Origin: Ruminococcus sp.
GTDB taxonomy: Bacteria > Bacillota > Clostridia > Oscillospirales > Ruminococcaceae
Direction: 5' to 3'
Assembly: GCA_015066805.1 (NCBI GenBank)
Contig: SVNP01000009.1
Coordinates: 16,190-80,189, forward strand
Length of the DNA stretch: 64,000 nucleotides
The position numbers and the translations under genes are program-made. This document shows, one piece after another, positions 8,905 through 17,862 of this stretch; the stretch's first letter is position 1; every line of letters begins with the position of its first letter. The notes under the pieces are model-generated. The model saw only the letters and a list, made by a program, of their open reading frames with translations. It ran no database searches and was not told the DNA's origin.

Positions 8905-9635
8905 TGTTTGCTTTGTACAAAAAGGAGCTGCAATCCTATTTTTATTCGCCCTTTGCCTATGTGATCTGTGCGCTGTTTATGATGGTATTCTCGCTGAGCT
9001 TCATTAACGGCATCGGCAATATGGATTCCAACATCTTCAAGTTTTCGTTCTCTAACGTGTTTTACAACAACTTCTTCTACTTTATCTTTATGATCCCCAT
9101 GCTGACCATGCGTACCTTTGCAGAAGAACGCAAGAACAACACTGAGACCCTGCTGCTTTCCGCGCCCATTTCCATTCCAAAGATCGTAGCGGCAAAGTAC
9201 GGTGCTGTCACCACCGTGTTCCTGTGCATGATGCTTTGTTCCCTGTTCTTCCCGCTGGTGACTGCGCTGAACGGTACTGTTATCGTAGGCAGCCTGATCT
9301 GCGGCTATGTGGGATTTTTCCTGTGGGGCATGGTGTGTATCGCCATCGGCGTGATGATCTCCGCCACCACCGATAACCCCATTCTGGCAGCAGTGCTGGG
9401 TGAAGCGGCCATGATCCTTGTGATCTTTTTGGATAACTTCACTGCCTCTTCTCTGGTACAGTCGATGCCTGCTGTGGCAAAGATCTTTCGCTGGTTCTCT
9501 ACCGAAGCCCGCTTTATCAACTTTTCTCAGGGCTTGTTCGGCGTGGATGATCTGGTGTTCTTCCTTTCCTTGACCCTTGTGGTGCTGGCATGGACCGTCA
9601 TCATCATTGAAAAACGCCGCTGGAGCCGCGGTTGA
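8904..9635 (+). CDS. ABC-2 type permease (GldF-like)
   Basis: A 243-residue membrane subunit with about six hydrophobic segments. It opens with MFALYKKELQSYFYSPFAYV, the usual start of ABC-2 permeases (cytoplasmic helix, then first membrane span), and carries the family motif MRTFAEERKNNTETLLLSAP near residues 70-89. Its ATG shares one base with the ATPase stop codon, and it is followed after 23 bases by the GldG-like gene. It should pair with the upstream ATPase. Confidence 0.88.
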   Translation: MFALYKKELQSYFYSPFAYVICALFMMVFSLSFINGIGNMDSNIFKFSFSNVFYNNFFYFIFMIPMLTMRTFAEERKNNTETLLLSAPISIPKIVAAKYGAVTTVFLCMMLCSLFFPLVTALNGTVIVGSLICGYVGFFLWGMVCIAIGVMISATTDNPILAAVLGEAAMILVIFLDNFTASSLVQSMPAVAKIFRWFSTEARFINFSQGLFGVDDLVFFLSLTLVVLAWTVIIIEKRRWSRG

Positions 9636-9658
9636 TCCCGAAACAGGAGGAAATTTGC

Positions 9659-11161
9659 ATGAAAACTGTGGATATTCACAGCAAGAATAAAAAGTTTACC
9701 GCCATTGCATGGGCATTGGCTGCCCTGATGCTGGCGGTGATGATCCCGCTGAACCTGATTTTCGGGCGGCTGGATCTGAACATTGATATGACCCAGAACA
9801 GTATGTACACCCTGACCAAAACCACTACCGATTATCTGGATTCTCTGGATCAGCAGGGGGTTGTGGTGGATGTGTACTTTCTGACTCCCATGGAGCAGTT
9901 GGAGGGAGAGGTGGAGGTGCTGGCTCTGTACCAGACTCTGCTTGCCTATGACGAGTATGACTGCTTCAATCTGATTGATATTGATCCCGATACCGAGCCG
10001 CAGGCTCTGAAGGATCTGAATCCCGACGGCTTCTATAATCTCAGCGATGGTGACTTTATGTTCGTTTACGGCGATATGGTGAAGCGTATGCCCGGTAAGC
10101 TGATGTACACCTACGCCTATGAAACCGACGAAGCTACCGGCAGTCAGAGCGTGGTTTCCGCATCCTTTAATGCGGAAAACTACTTCACCGGTGCCATGAA
10201 ATCCGTGGTGGAGGGCATGGAGCCTACCGTGTATTTCCTGGAAGGCCATGGCGAGATCCCTCTGAGCAAAATGAGCAGGCTGCAGGCAAACCTGGGCAAC
10301 TATAACTACGGTGCCAAGCAGCTCAATCTGAAAAATGCTGATGCCGTGCCCGATGATGCCTGCATCCTTATGGTGGCAGGCCCCACCACCGATATTACCG
10401 ACGAGGAATACGAGAAGATCTCCGATTTTCTGGATAAGGGCGGCAACATCACTCTGCTGATGACCCCCAACGATGCAGAGCTTTCCTACAAGAATCTCAC
10501 AGCACTGATGGGTGAATTCTGCATCGGCATGGAGTACAACCGCATTTATGAAACCGACAGCGCACGTCACGTTTCCGGCAATCCCTACATCTTTATGTGT
10601 GATCTGGTCCCTGCCGGCGACAATGCTGACACCGATCTGACCGGCGCACTGCTGGAGGACAAGAGCATTCTCACCTATATGCCCGCTTCCCGCAGCTTTT
10701 ACAGTATGTTCGGCAGCAATTACGATACCCTGAACATGGATACGCTGCTTGCTACCGCCAATACCGCCTATGCAGAGCCTTTCGGCGGAACCTTTGAAGA
10801 CCCTGAGGCCATTGAGGGTCAGGAGCTGTATCTGGCTATGTATTCCGAGGACACCATGCGTATCAACAAGGAAACCAAGGAAGGCGCAAAAATGGCAGTG
10901 TTCGGTTCCGCAGAGTTTTTGACCGACGATGCCATGAAGACCGATTACTACATTCACCCCGTAAACCTGTTTCTTTCCACCATTACCTGGATGTACAACA
11001 GCGACGTGGATATGAACATCGACAACAAGGACAAGACGTTTGACAGCCTGAAGGTCAACAGCGAGGAGGCTGCAACAGGATACATCGCTCTGTTTGTGGC
11101 AGTGCCCTGCGCCATCGCTCTTGTGGGCGTTATCATCTGGCTGAGGAGGAAGGACGCATGA
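9659..11161 (+). CDS. GldG-like ABC transporter auxiliary membrane protein
   Basis: A 500-residue protein with one membrane span at each end (about 20-42 and 472-492) and a large extracytoplasmic domain between, as in the ABC-transport auxiliary (GldG) family. ATG 9659 is chosen because AGGAGG sits at 9645-9650; the earlier TTG at 9632 overlaps the permease without a ribosome site. The middle contains YFLEGHGEIPLS and a DxxxxxLxxGGxxxLL-like stretch typical of the family. It overlaps the next gene by four bases (ATGA), which implies coupled translation. Confidence 0.82.
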   Translation: MKTVDIHSKNKKFTAIAWALAALMLAVMIPLNLIFGRLDLNIDMTQNSMYTLTKTTTDYLDSLDQQGVVVDVYFLTPMEQLEGEVEVLALYQTLLAYDEYDCFNLIDIDPDTEPQALKDLNPDGFYNLSDGDFMFVYGDMVKRMPGKLMYTYAYETDEATGSQSVVSASFNAENYFTGAMKSVVEGMEPTVYFLEGHGEIPLSKMSRLQANLGNYNYGAKQLNLKNADAVPDDACILMVAGPTTDITDEEYEKISDFLDKGGNITLLMTPNDAELSYKNLTALMGEFCIGMEYNRIYETDSARHVSGNPYIFMCDLVPAGDNADTDLTGALLEDKSILTYMPASRSFYSMFGSNYDTLNMDTLLATANTAYAEPFGGTFEDPEAIEGQELYLAMYSEDTMRINKETKEGAKMAVFGSAEFLTDDAMKTDYYIHPVNLFLSTITWMYNSDVDMNIDNKDKTFDSLKVNSEEAATGYIALFVAVPCAIALVGVIIWLRRKDA

Positions 11162-12570
11162 AGCCCATTCGCTGGATCATTGCCCTGATTGTGGCCGTTG
11201 TCGCTCTGTGTGCGATCTATTTTGTGGTGGATCGTCAGGCCGACGACAAGGAAAAACGGCAGCAGGCAGGCGCAGCCAAAACCCTCTTTGATTTTGAAAG
11301 CAGCACGGTCACCCGCATCACACTGGAAAATGAAGATGGCTATTTTGCCTTTGACTGGGATATGACCAACGGCACCTGGCAGCTTTCCAGTGCGGATCAG
11401 TTCAGCTTCAATACCTATGCTGTTTCCACCATCTGCAATTATTTCAGCGAGCTTTCTTCCGAAAAGACCGTTGTTTTTGATTGCGACAACACCGCCGTCT
11501 ACGGTTTTGATTCGCCCACTGTTTTGAAGGCCTATACCACCGATAAAGGCGAGGATGCACCCTATATCCTGTATGTAGGCGACAGCACCCCTACCTATGA
11601 TGCCTACTACGCCATGGTGCCCGGCTCCAATGATGTATACACCATCGGCTATACCCAGGGCTCTATCTTCTGCGCCGACAAGAATATGCTGAAGAACACT
11701 TATCTGTTTGATACTTTCAGCACATTGGTGGATTACTGTGAGATCATAGCCGATGACGAAACGGTGTTCCGTCTGGAGCGTGACGAGGATACGATGTGGC
11801 ACATGACTGCTCCCAGATCCTATGGTGTGTACAACTCTGCCGTTACCGAGCTGATGGATACGCTGGTGCGTGTACAGGTGGATTCCTTTGTGGAGGAAAA
11901 CCCCGATGATCTGGCACAGTATGGTCTGGATGATCCCAAGTATACCCTGAAGCTGCGTGGTATCATCAACGGGCAGCAGGTGTACCGTGAGCTGTTGTTC
12001 GGTGACATGATCACCGATAACGACAACGAAACCCAGATGTACGGTTACCTTTCGGACAGCAAGCAGGTGTTCATCATCACCGCAGCGGCAGTCAGCTTCT
12101 TGAAGGCGGGTGCCATTGATTATGTGTTCCCCTACTGCGTGAACGTGGATGTTGCCGATCTGTCCCGTGTGGAGATCGACATGGGTGATGTGTATGATCT
12201 GAACGAAACCATGTACCTGGATTACGCCAATGAGCAGTATGCACTGGGCAATGTGGATATTGATGCTTACGATGACGATGACATCATGACCCTGTACCAG
12301 AACTTCTTCCGTGCGGTCAGCAACCTGAAGTTTACTGCCATGGATCTGGATGCCGTACCTCAGGGCGAGGCCGCAATTACCATCCGCTACGTTCATCTGG
12401 ACGGCAGTGAAACCGTTTTGACCTTTATTCCCGAGGCGGAAAACAACTTCTACCTGATGATCAACGGAGAATATACCGGTCTGACCGTGCGCCTGAATCG
12501 CTTTACAGGCAGCTCCGGCATGGTGCTGAGCTATGAAGCACTGCTGAAGGGCCTGAAGGAGGCAAAGTAA
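11158..12570 (+). CDS. DUF4340 domain protein of the Gld-like ABC cluster
   Basis: A 470-residue protein with a single N-terminal membrane anchor (about 5-24, IRWIIALIVAVVALCAIYFVV) and a long external region made of repeated beta-rich DUF4340-type segments (for example VYGFDSPTVLKAYT, AQYGLDDPKYTLKLRG). Proteins of this type almost always follow a GldG-like gene, as here with a four-base overlap, and are presumed to be a part of the same envelope complex. Function is unknown. A strong terminator follows. Confidence 0.8.
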   Translation: MKPIRWIIALIVAVVALCAIYFVVDRQADDKEKRQQAGAAKTLFDFESSTVTRITLENEDGYFAFDWDMTNGTWQLSSADQFSFNTYAVSTICNYFSELSSEKTVVFDCDNTAVYGFDSPTVLKAYTTDKGEDAPYILYVGDSTPTYDAYYAMVPGSNDVYTIGYTQGSIFCADKNMLKNTYLFDTFSTLVDYCEIIADDETVFRLERDEDTMWHMTAPRSYGVYNSAVTELMDTLVRVQVDSFVEENPDDLAQYGLDDPKYTLKLRGIINGQQVYRELLFGDMITDNDNETQMYGYLSDSKQVFIITAAAVSFLKAGAIDYVFPYCVNVDVADLSRVEIDMGDVYDLNETMYLDYANEQYALGNVDIDAYDDDDIMTLYQNFFRAVSNLKFTAMDLDAVPQGEAAITIRYVHLDGSETVLTFIPEAENNFYLMINGEYTGLTVRLNRFTGSSGMVLSYEALLKGLKEAK

Positions 12571-12586
12571 TTCTTTTGTGTGTCGA

Positions 12587-12620
12587 AAACGCCGTATCCA
12601 AGTTTGGGATACGGCGTTTT
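12587..12620 (+). terminator. Terminator of the ABC operon
   Basis: AAAACGCCGTATCC and GGATACGGCGTTTT form a 14-bp perfect stem with a 6-base loop and a T run, 16 bases after the stop codon. Confidence 0.9.
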
Positions 12621-12623
12621 TCG

Positions 12624-12652
12624 TTGACATCCTGCGGTGAATATGGTACAAT
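12624..12652 (+). promoter_or_regulatory. Promoter of the DUF4129-like/GH3 operon
   Basis: TTGACA at 12624-12629 and TACAAT at 12647-12652 have a 17-base spacer. The promoter begins four bases after the preceding terminator. Confidence 0.8.
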
Positions 12653-12681
12653 GAAATCAACGAAATGAAAGGAGGATGCCT

Positions 12682-14019
12682 GTGCCCGTTTTGTATTTGC
12701 TGCCTGAGCTTTTCGGGCTGATTTCCCGCATACTTTGCCTGTGGCCGATCTGGGTGGTGGTGCTGCGGTTTGCATCCCCCTATGGAAATACACCGTTTTT
12801 CTGTTACAGCATATTGCTGCTGTGTGGAATGCTGCCTGCCTTCTTGGGAAGATTTACCCGTATGGGTCAAAGCCGTAGTGTGCGTATGGTGATTTCCTGT
12901 GCGGCTGCTGTTGCCGGTGCGCTGCTGTGCCGTGGGCAGATCGGCAATACGGCTGGGGTGATGCTTTCGGTTATCACTGCATTGTACGGAAACAGTGCGG
13001 CGCAGAAGGAATCCGATGCATTGTTTGACGGCCACAGCTTTGTGGGATACTTAACGCTGGAGACTCTTTCCCTGATTTTGCTTGAAGTGGTGGAGCTGCC
13101 TGTTTCCATGGCATGGGCCTTAGGCGTTACCGCTTATCAGAGTGTGGTGTTTCTGGTGCTTGCCAACCGATATCATCTGCTGCGGCTGGTAAACCGCCGC
13201 AGTGACGGCACTTTGCCCATTCCTGCGGAGATCCGCAAGCATAACAGCCGTCTGCTGATGGGGATCATACTGGGCTGCGTATGCGTGTTTTTGTTGCGTA
13301 AGCCCGTGATCGTTCTGCTGAACGGTATGCTGGATGGCGTGCTGTTTCTGTTGGGGCTGCTGGGCAAAGCATTGGTCTCGTTGATTCATCTGATGGGTGG
13401 CAGCGCACCGGCACAGCCTTCGGACAGCCCCTCGGATACGCCCCCTGCACCTATGCCCTATGGGGAGGGGAATCCGTGGTGGTCGCTGCTGTATCTGCTG
13501 TTGATTCCCTTGATCCTTTTGGCATGGCATGGAGTATTCCGTGGTTGGTTTTCCGATTTTCTGGAAGCTTTGCGGCAGAAAATGGGTCGGCATTCCTCAC
13601 GCAGCCGCACGGAGCAGCATACCACTACCGGAGAGTACGAGGATGTGGAAACGATTTGTGAGGTTTCGGAGCGGGAAACGGCAGATGCGCTCCGAAGCTG
13701 GAAAAAAGCTTACCGCCACTGGAAAAAACTGCCCGATACAGAGGAAAAGCTGTGCAGCGGCTATGGATTGCTGCTGACGGCTCCCGCATGGAACGAGGAA
13801 AGACCGTTGGCTTCCGATACACCTTTGGAGATCCTGCAAAAGGGCAGAGCGACCCTGCCTGCGGATACCTGCGAGGCACTTTCCGTGCTGACGGAGGATT
13901 ATCAGATCACACGGTATGGCAATACGCCTATGCCGCCCCGTACCATAGGGGAGCTGGAGCTCCTGCTGCAAAAGGCAGCGGCAAGGCCTGTATCACATGG
14001 AAAACGAACAGGATCGTAA
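12682..14019 (+). CDS. Membrane protein with DUF4129-like C-terminal domain
   Basis: A 445-residue protein. I chose the GTG at 12682 because GGAGG at 12671-12675 is six bases upstream of it, whereas the in-frame ATG at 12676 touches that ribosome site. The first 215 residues contain about six hydrophobic spans, then comes a Pro/Ser-rich stretch, one more span (about 270-290), and a cytosolic tail. The last 115 residues (EETADALRSW-like helix, then GYGLLL, TPLEILQKGR, LSVLTEDYQITRYG) resemble DUF4129, a domain usually found with transglutaminase or MoxR-DUF58 systems. Here it is followed after 52 bases by the GH3 gene. Function unknown. Confidence 0.65.
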   Translation: MPVLYLLPELFGLISRILCLWPIWVVVLRFASPYGNTPFFCYSILLLCGMLPAFLGRFTRMGQSRSVRMVISCAAAVAGALLCRGQIGNTAGVMLSVITALYGNSAAQKESDALFDGHSFVGYLTLETLSLILLEVVELPVSMAWALGVTAYQSVVFLVLANRYHLLRLVNRRSDGTLPIPAEIRKHNSRLLMGIILGCVCVFLLRKPVIVLLNGMLDGVLFLLGLLGKALVSLIHLMGGSAPAQPSDSPSDTPPAPMPYGEGNPWWSLLYLLLIPLILLAWHGVFRGWFSDFLEALRQKMGRHSSRSRTEQHTTTGEYEDVETICEVSERETADALRSWKKAYRHWKKLPDTEEKLCSGYGLLLTAPAWNEERPLASDTPLEILQKGRATLPADTCEALSVLTEDYQITRYGNTPMPPRTIGELELLLQKAAARPVSHGKRTGS

Positions 14020-14071
14020 CGAGAAAAAAGCGTTTCACAACTTTCAAATTGATATGCAAGGAGGATGAACG

Positions 14072-16360
14072 ATGTCTGAACAGAATCAAAAGCTGACCCC
14101 ACAGCAGCAGATCCGACTGGTGGGCGGCGGGTCGTTTTTCGGCTCTGCCCATATGCCCGAGGCGGGTATTCCACGGCTGCAATTGCTGGATGGCGGCACG
14201 GGCATGAACTTTGAACAGCTTTTCGGGGATTTTTTGAGCTTCGCCGGCAAAGGCGGCATCGGAAGCGATGCTTTGCGGGCGGTACTGGCACATTTTTACA
14301 CACCGGAGCAGCTCCCCAATGAGGATTCCAAAGCCCTGTATGAATGGATCTATGCAAGGCTGAAGGAGCGTTTTCCCTCTATGACACCGCCCGGATGCTA
14401 TCCTCCCGGTATTTTGCTGGGTGCCACATGGAATCCTGAGGTGATTGAAGCGGTAGGCGAAGCATTGGGCACGGAGGCCTCTGCCTATGGTGTGAATGTT
14501 CTGCTGGGTACACCCAATGTGAATCTGCACAGAGATGTACGCAACGGCAGATTGTTTGAGGGCTATTCTGAGGATCCCTGCGTGGTGGCTGCTTTGGCAC
14601 CCTCTATGGTCAGAGGTGTGCAGAAGTTCGGTGTAGCTGCCAATGTGAAGCATTTTGCTGCCAATAATCAGGAAACCAACCGTCTGGGCATCAATGAAAT
14701 GATCCCCGAGCGTGCGCTGCATGAGCTGTACTATCCCGGCTTCCGTGCCTGTGTAGATGCAGGTGTGGCTACGGTGATGAGTGCCTATAACCGCATCAAT
14801 GGTGTACCCTGCACCGAAAATCACGCCCTGCTTACGGAGCTGCTCCGTGATGAATGGGGCTTTGATGGCCTTGTGATGTCCGATTGGGGTGCGGTATATC
14901 ATCCTGCGGCGGCTGTCAATGCAGGCAATGATCTGCAAATGCCGGGGCCTGTTTCTCCCGATGCTTTGACGGCTGCGCTGGCAGATGGTTCTCTGGATCC
15001 TGCGGCGTTGGAGCGTTCCGCACAGCGGATGCTGCGGCTGACAGAGCGTTATGCCCGTCCCGCACAGGGCGAGATCTCCGAGGAGATCACCGACAAAGCC
15101 GCCTATGATGCCGCTGCTGAGGGTATTGTGATGCTGAAAAATAAAGGCGGCTGCTGTCCCCTTGCAGCGGAAACACATCTGGCACTGTACGGCAAACATG
15201 CCGAATGGCTTCTGACCTGCGGAGAAGGCAGCGCGGGGATCCATACCACCCGAAATATCGGGCTGGCAGATGCACTTGCTTGCCGATTTGCATCTGTTGC
15301 GCTGCATACCATGCCGCAAACAGCAGATGCACTGGTGTATGTATACGGTCTGCCGGGGCAGGAGGGCAATGATCTGAAAACCATTGGCGTACGGAAGGAG
15401 GTTTCCGAAGAATGGGAAATCCTTCTTGCAGAGGCCGAAGCCAAGGGCATGAAGAAAATTCTGCTGCTGAATGTGGCGGCACCTGTGGCTCTGGGAGAGT
15501 GGGAGCAGCGGTTTGATGCTGTATTCTGCTTATGGCTGCCGGGTATGCAGGGTGCCAATGCCATTGCGGATATTCTTTGCGGTAAGGTGAATCCCAGTGG
15601 CAAGCTGCCTCTTTCCTGGCCGAAATGCTTGGAGCAGATGCCCACCTATCTGAATTTCCCCGGGGATGGCATGCAGGTCTGCTACGGAGAAGGCATTTTT
15701 GTGGGCTACCGCTGGTATGATAAACGAGAGCTGGCACCTTTGTATCCCTTTGGCCATGGATTGTCTTACAGTGATTTTACGGTAGATGCCATTACGTCTG
15801 ATCGCAGCTTATTTGCCGATGCCCTTCATGTGACAGTGACTGTGACCAATCACAGCCGGCAAGACGGCAAAACCGTGGTGCAGCTCTATGTGACGGATCC
15901 TTACAGCACCCTGACTAAGCCTGTGCGGGAGCTGAAAGCCTTCCGCAAGATCATGGTAGCCGCCGGCAGTACAGAACAAGTCACTTTTTCGCTTTCTGTG
16001 CAGGATTTTGCAAGCTATGACCCTGATCTGCATACATGGGTGACGGAAGAGGGCGAATATGTGCTTTCAGCAGGCTTATCTTCCCGTGAGATACAGGCAA
16101 GCTGTACGGTTTATGCAGATGTGTGTTCCCCCTACACCTATGGCAAAAACACCTCGGTAAAGGTGATGATGGAAACAGAGCCGCTGCGAGAGATGGTCAA
16201 AGCCTTCTTTGTGCAGCACTCCATGCCGTGGCCGGCGATGCTCAGCTCCTACGAGTACACACCACAGGATAAAGTTTCCAAGATTCTGGGCGATTGCGGT
16301 TGCGATCCCCGGCAGGCGGCAGTGCTTTACCGGCAGATGTCTGCTGTGGAAAAGCCATAA
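14072..16360 (+). CDS. GH3 beta-glucosidase, cytosolic
   Basis: A 762-residue glycoside hydrolase expected to split cellobiose and cello-oligomers taken up after cellulosome action. There is no signal peptide or dockerin. The GH3 barrel carries KHFAANNQETNR (about 193-204) and VMSDWGA, whose Asp (about 271) is the family nucleophile; the second alpha/beta domain holds LPGMQGANAIADILCGKVNPSGKLP, split here as LPGMQGANA and GKVNPSGKLP; a fibronectin-III-like domain (about 600-680) and an extra C-terminal helical piece follow. AAGGAGG at 14058-14064 precedes ATG 14072. Substrate could also be xylo-oligomers. Confidence 0.92.
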   Translation: MSEQNQKLTPQQQIRLVGGGSFFGSAHMPEAGIPRLQLLDGGTGMNFEQLFGDFLSFAGKGGIGSDALRAVLAHFYTPEQLPNEDSKALYEWIYARLKERFPSMTPPGCYPPGILLGATWNPEVIEAVGEALGTEASAYGVNVLLGTPNVNLHRDVRNGRLFEGYSEDPCVVAALAPSMVRGVQKFGVAANVKHFAANNQETNRLGINEMIPERALHELYYPGFRACVDAGVATVMSAYNRINGVPCTENHALLTELLRDEWGFDGLVMSDWGAVYHPAAAVNAGNDLQMPGPVSPDALTAALADGSLDPAALERSAQRMLRLTERYARPAQGEISEEITDKAAYDAAAEGIVMLKNKGGCCPLAAETHLALYGKHAEWLLTCGEGSAGIHTTRNIGLADALACRFASVALHTMPQTADALVYVYGLPGQEGNDLKTIGVRKEVSEEWEILLAEAEAKGMKKILLLNVAAPVALGEWEQRFDAVFCLWLPGMQGANAIADILCGKVNPSGKLPLSWPKCLEQMPTYLNFPGDGMQVCYGEGIFVGYRWYDKRELAPLYPFGHGLSYSDFTVDAITSDRSLFADALHVTVTVTNHSRQDGKTVVQLYVTDPYSTLTKPVRELKAFRKIMVAAGSTEQVTFSLSVQDFASYDPDLHTWVTEEGEYVLSAGLSSREIQASCTVYADVCSPYTYGKNTSVKVMMETEPLREMVKAFFVQHSMPWPAMLSSYEYTPQDKVSKILGDCGCDPRQAAVLYRQMSAVEKP

Positions 16361-16366
16361 CCGAAT

Positions 16367-16402
16367 AAAACGGCTCCCGATGGATCATCGGAAGCCGTTT
16401 TT
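16367..16402 (+). terminator. Bidirectional terminator between GH3 gene and gatB
   Basis: AAAACGGCTTCCGATG-type arms (one mismatch) around GATC form a long stem; the T run serves the GH3 gene and the A run on the left serves minus-strand gatCAB. Confidence 0.88.
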
Positions 16403-16411
16403 TGTATGCAA

Positions 16412-17848
16412 TTATGCGTTCTCGATGCACTTCAGCAGCATCTCACGCAGTACCTGGGGATTGCAGTTGCCCTTCAGTTCCTTCATGCACTTACCAAACA
16501 GTGCCATCAGAGCCTTTTCCTTGCCGCTCTTGTAATCGGCAACAGACTTGGGATCGGCAGCCACAATGCGCTGAATGGTCTCCTCAATGGCACCCGTATC
16601 GTTGGAAACGATAAAGCCGTTTTCGGTAGCATATGCCAGAGGGTCAATGTCCTGTTCAAACATAACGGAGAGGATCTTCTTTGCATTGCCGCGGCTGACT
16701 TTGTCCTCAGCCACCAGCTTGATGAGCTCGCCCAGTGCCTTGCCGCTGATGCGGAGCATATCGGCAGTCTGCTGCTTTTTATTGAGAATATTGTAGCAAT
16801 CGGAGATCAGCCAGTTTGCAGCCTCTTTCGCCATGCCACAGACAGCGTAAGCATCCTCAAAGCAATCGCAGAAGGCACGGCTCTGGGTGAGCTGCTCGGC
16901 ATCGTACTCGCTCAGACCCAGTTCGGTGATATACCGCTGTTTTTTCAGCTCAGGCAGTTCAGGCAGAGAATCGCAGATGCGCTGATACCATGCGTCATCA
17001 ATGACCACAGGCATAATGTTGGGGTCAGGGAAATAGCGGTAATCGCCGGCAGTTTCCTTGTTGCGCATAGAGTAGCTCTTGCCCTTGATATCGTCCCAGC
17101 GGCGGGTCTCCTGCACCAGCTCCTCGGTGCCGTTTTCCAATGCGTCAATGTGGCGTGCCACCTCGTAGTCAATGGCGCGGGTAATGGCGGAGATGGAGTT
17201 CATGTTCTTCATCTCGGTACGCACACCCAGCTTATCGCTGCCCTCGGGACGGATGGAAAGGTTCACGTCGCAGCGCATGGAGCCCTGCTCCATACGGCAA
17301 TCGGAGACTTTTGCAAAGCGCAGCAGGGTTCTCAGCCGTTCCAGATAAGCCACAACTTCCTCTGCACTGGAGAGATCAGGCTGACTGACGATCTCGATCA
17401 GCGGTACGCTGGTACGGTTAAAGTCCACCAGAGAGGTATCGGTCCAGTCATCATGAACCAGCTTGCCGGCATCCTCTTCCATGTGGATCTGCTTGATGCG
17501 GATGGTCTTCTTACCCTTGGAGGTCTCGATCTCCACGGCACCGTTCACGCAAACGGGTGCAAACCACTGGGTGGTCTGATAAGAACAGGGGAGATCGGGG
17601 TAGTAGTAGCTCTTTTTATCAAAGGTGGTGGTGCGGTTGATCTTACAGTTGAGCATCATACCCGCAGTCATACCCAGATCCACCACGCGCTTGTTGACCA
17701 CAGGCAGCATACCGGGCATACCGCAGCAGGCGGGGCAGACATGGTCATTCTGCTCGCCACCGAATTTTGCGGAGCAGGAGCAGAAAATTTTCGATTCGGT
17801 AGCAAGTTCGATGTGAACCTCCAGACCGATGACAGTCTCGTATTTCAT
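16412..17848 (-). CDS. gatB: Aspartyl/glutamyl-tRNA amidotransferase subunit B
   Basis: A 478-residue GatB, the subunit that binds mischarged Glu-tRNA(Gln) or Asp-tRNA(Asn) and activates it with ATP. Visible landmarks: IGLEVHIEL at the start, a zinc-type CxC...CxxC cluster (CSCS at about 23-26, CPACCG at about 38-43), HMEEDAGK, PLIEIVSQPD, SMRCDVNLSIRP, and a YqeY-like tail at about 330-478. AAGGAGGG precedes ATG 17848. It is last in the order gatC, gatA, gatB and starts 15 bases after gatA. GatB itself looks intact, in contrast to the neighbouring GatA. Confidence 0.95.
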   Translation of the reverse strand: MKYETVIGLEVHIELATESKIFCSCSAKFGGEQNDHVCPACCGMPGMLPVVNKRVVDLGMTAGMMLNCKINRTTTFDKKSYYYPDLPCSYQTTQWFAPVCVNGAVEIETSKGKKTIRIKQIHMEEDAGKLVHDDWTDTSLVDFNRTSVPLIEIVSQPDLSSAEEVVAYLERLRTLLRFAKVSDCRMEQGSMRCDVNLSIRPEGSDKLGVRTEMKNMNSISAITRAIDYEVARHIDALENGTEELVQETRRWDDIKGKSYSMRNKETAGDYRYFPDPNIMPVVIDDAWYQRICDSLPELPELKKQRYITELGLSEYDAEQLTQSRAFCDCFEDAYAVCGMAKEAANWLISDCYNILNKKQQTADMLRISGKALGELIKLVAEDKVSRGNAKKILSVMFEQDIDPLAYATENGFIVSNDTGAIEETIQRIVAADPKSVADYKSGKEKALMALFGKCMKELKGNCNPQVLREMLLKCIENA

Positions 17849-17862
17849 GTTGTATTCCCTCC

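Noticed and set aside
12676..12678. ATG start for the DUF4129-like gene
   Set aside because: It directly follows GGAGG with no spacer; GTG 12682 has the proper six-base spacing.
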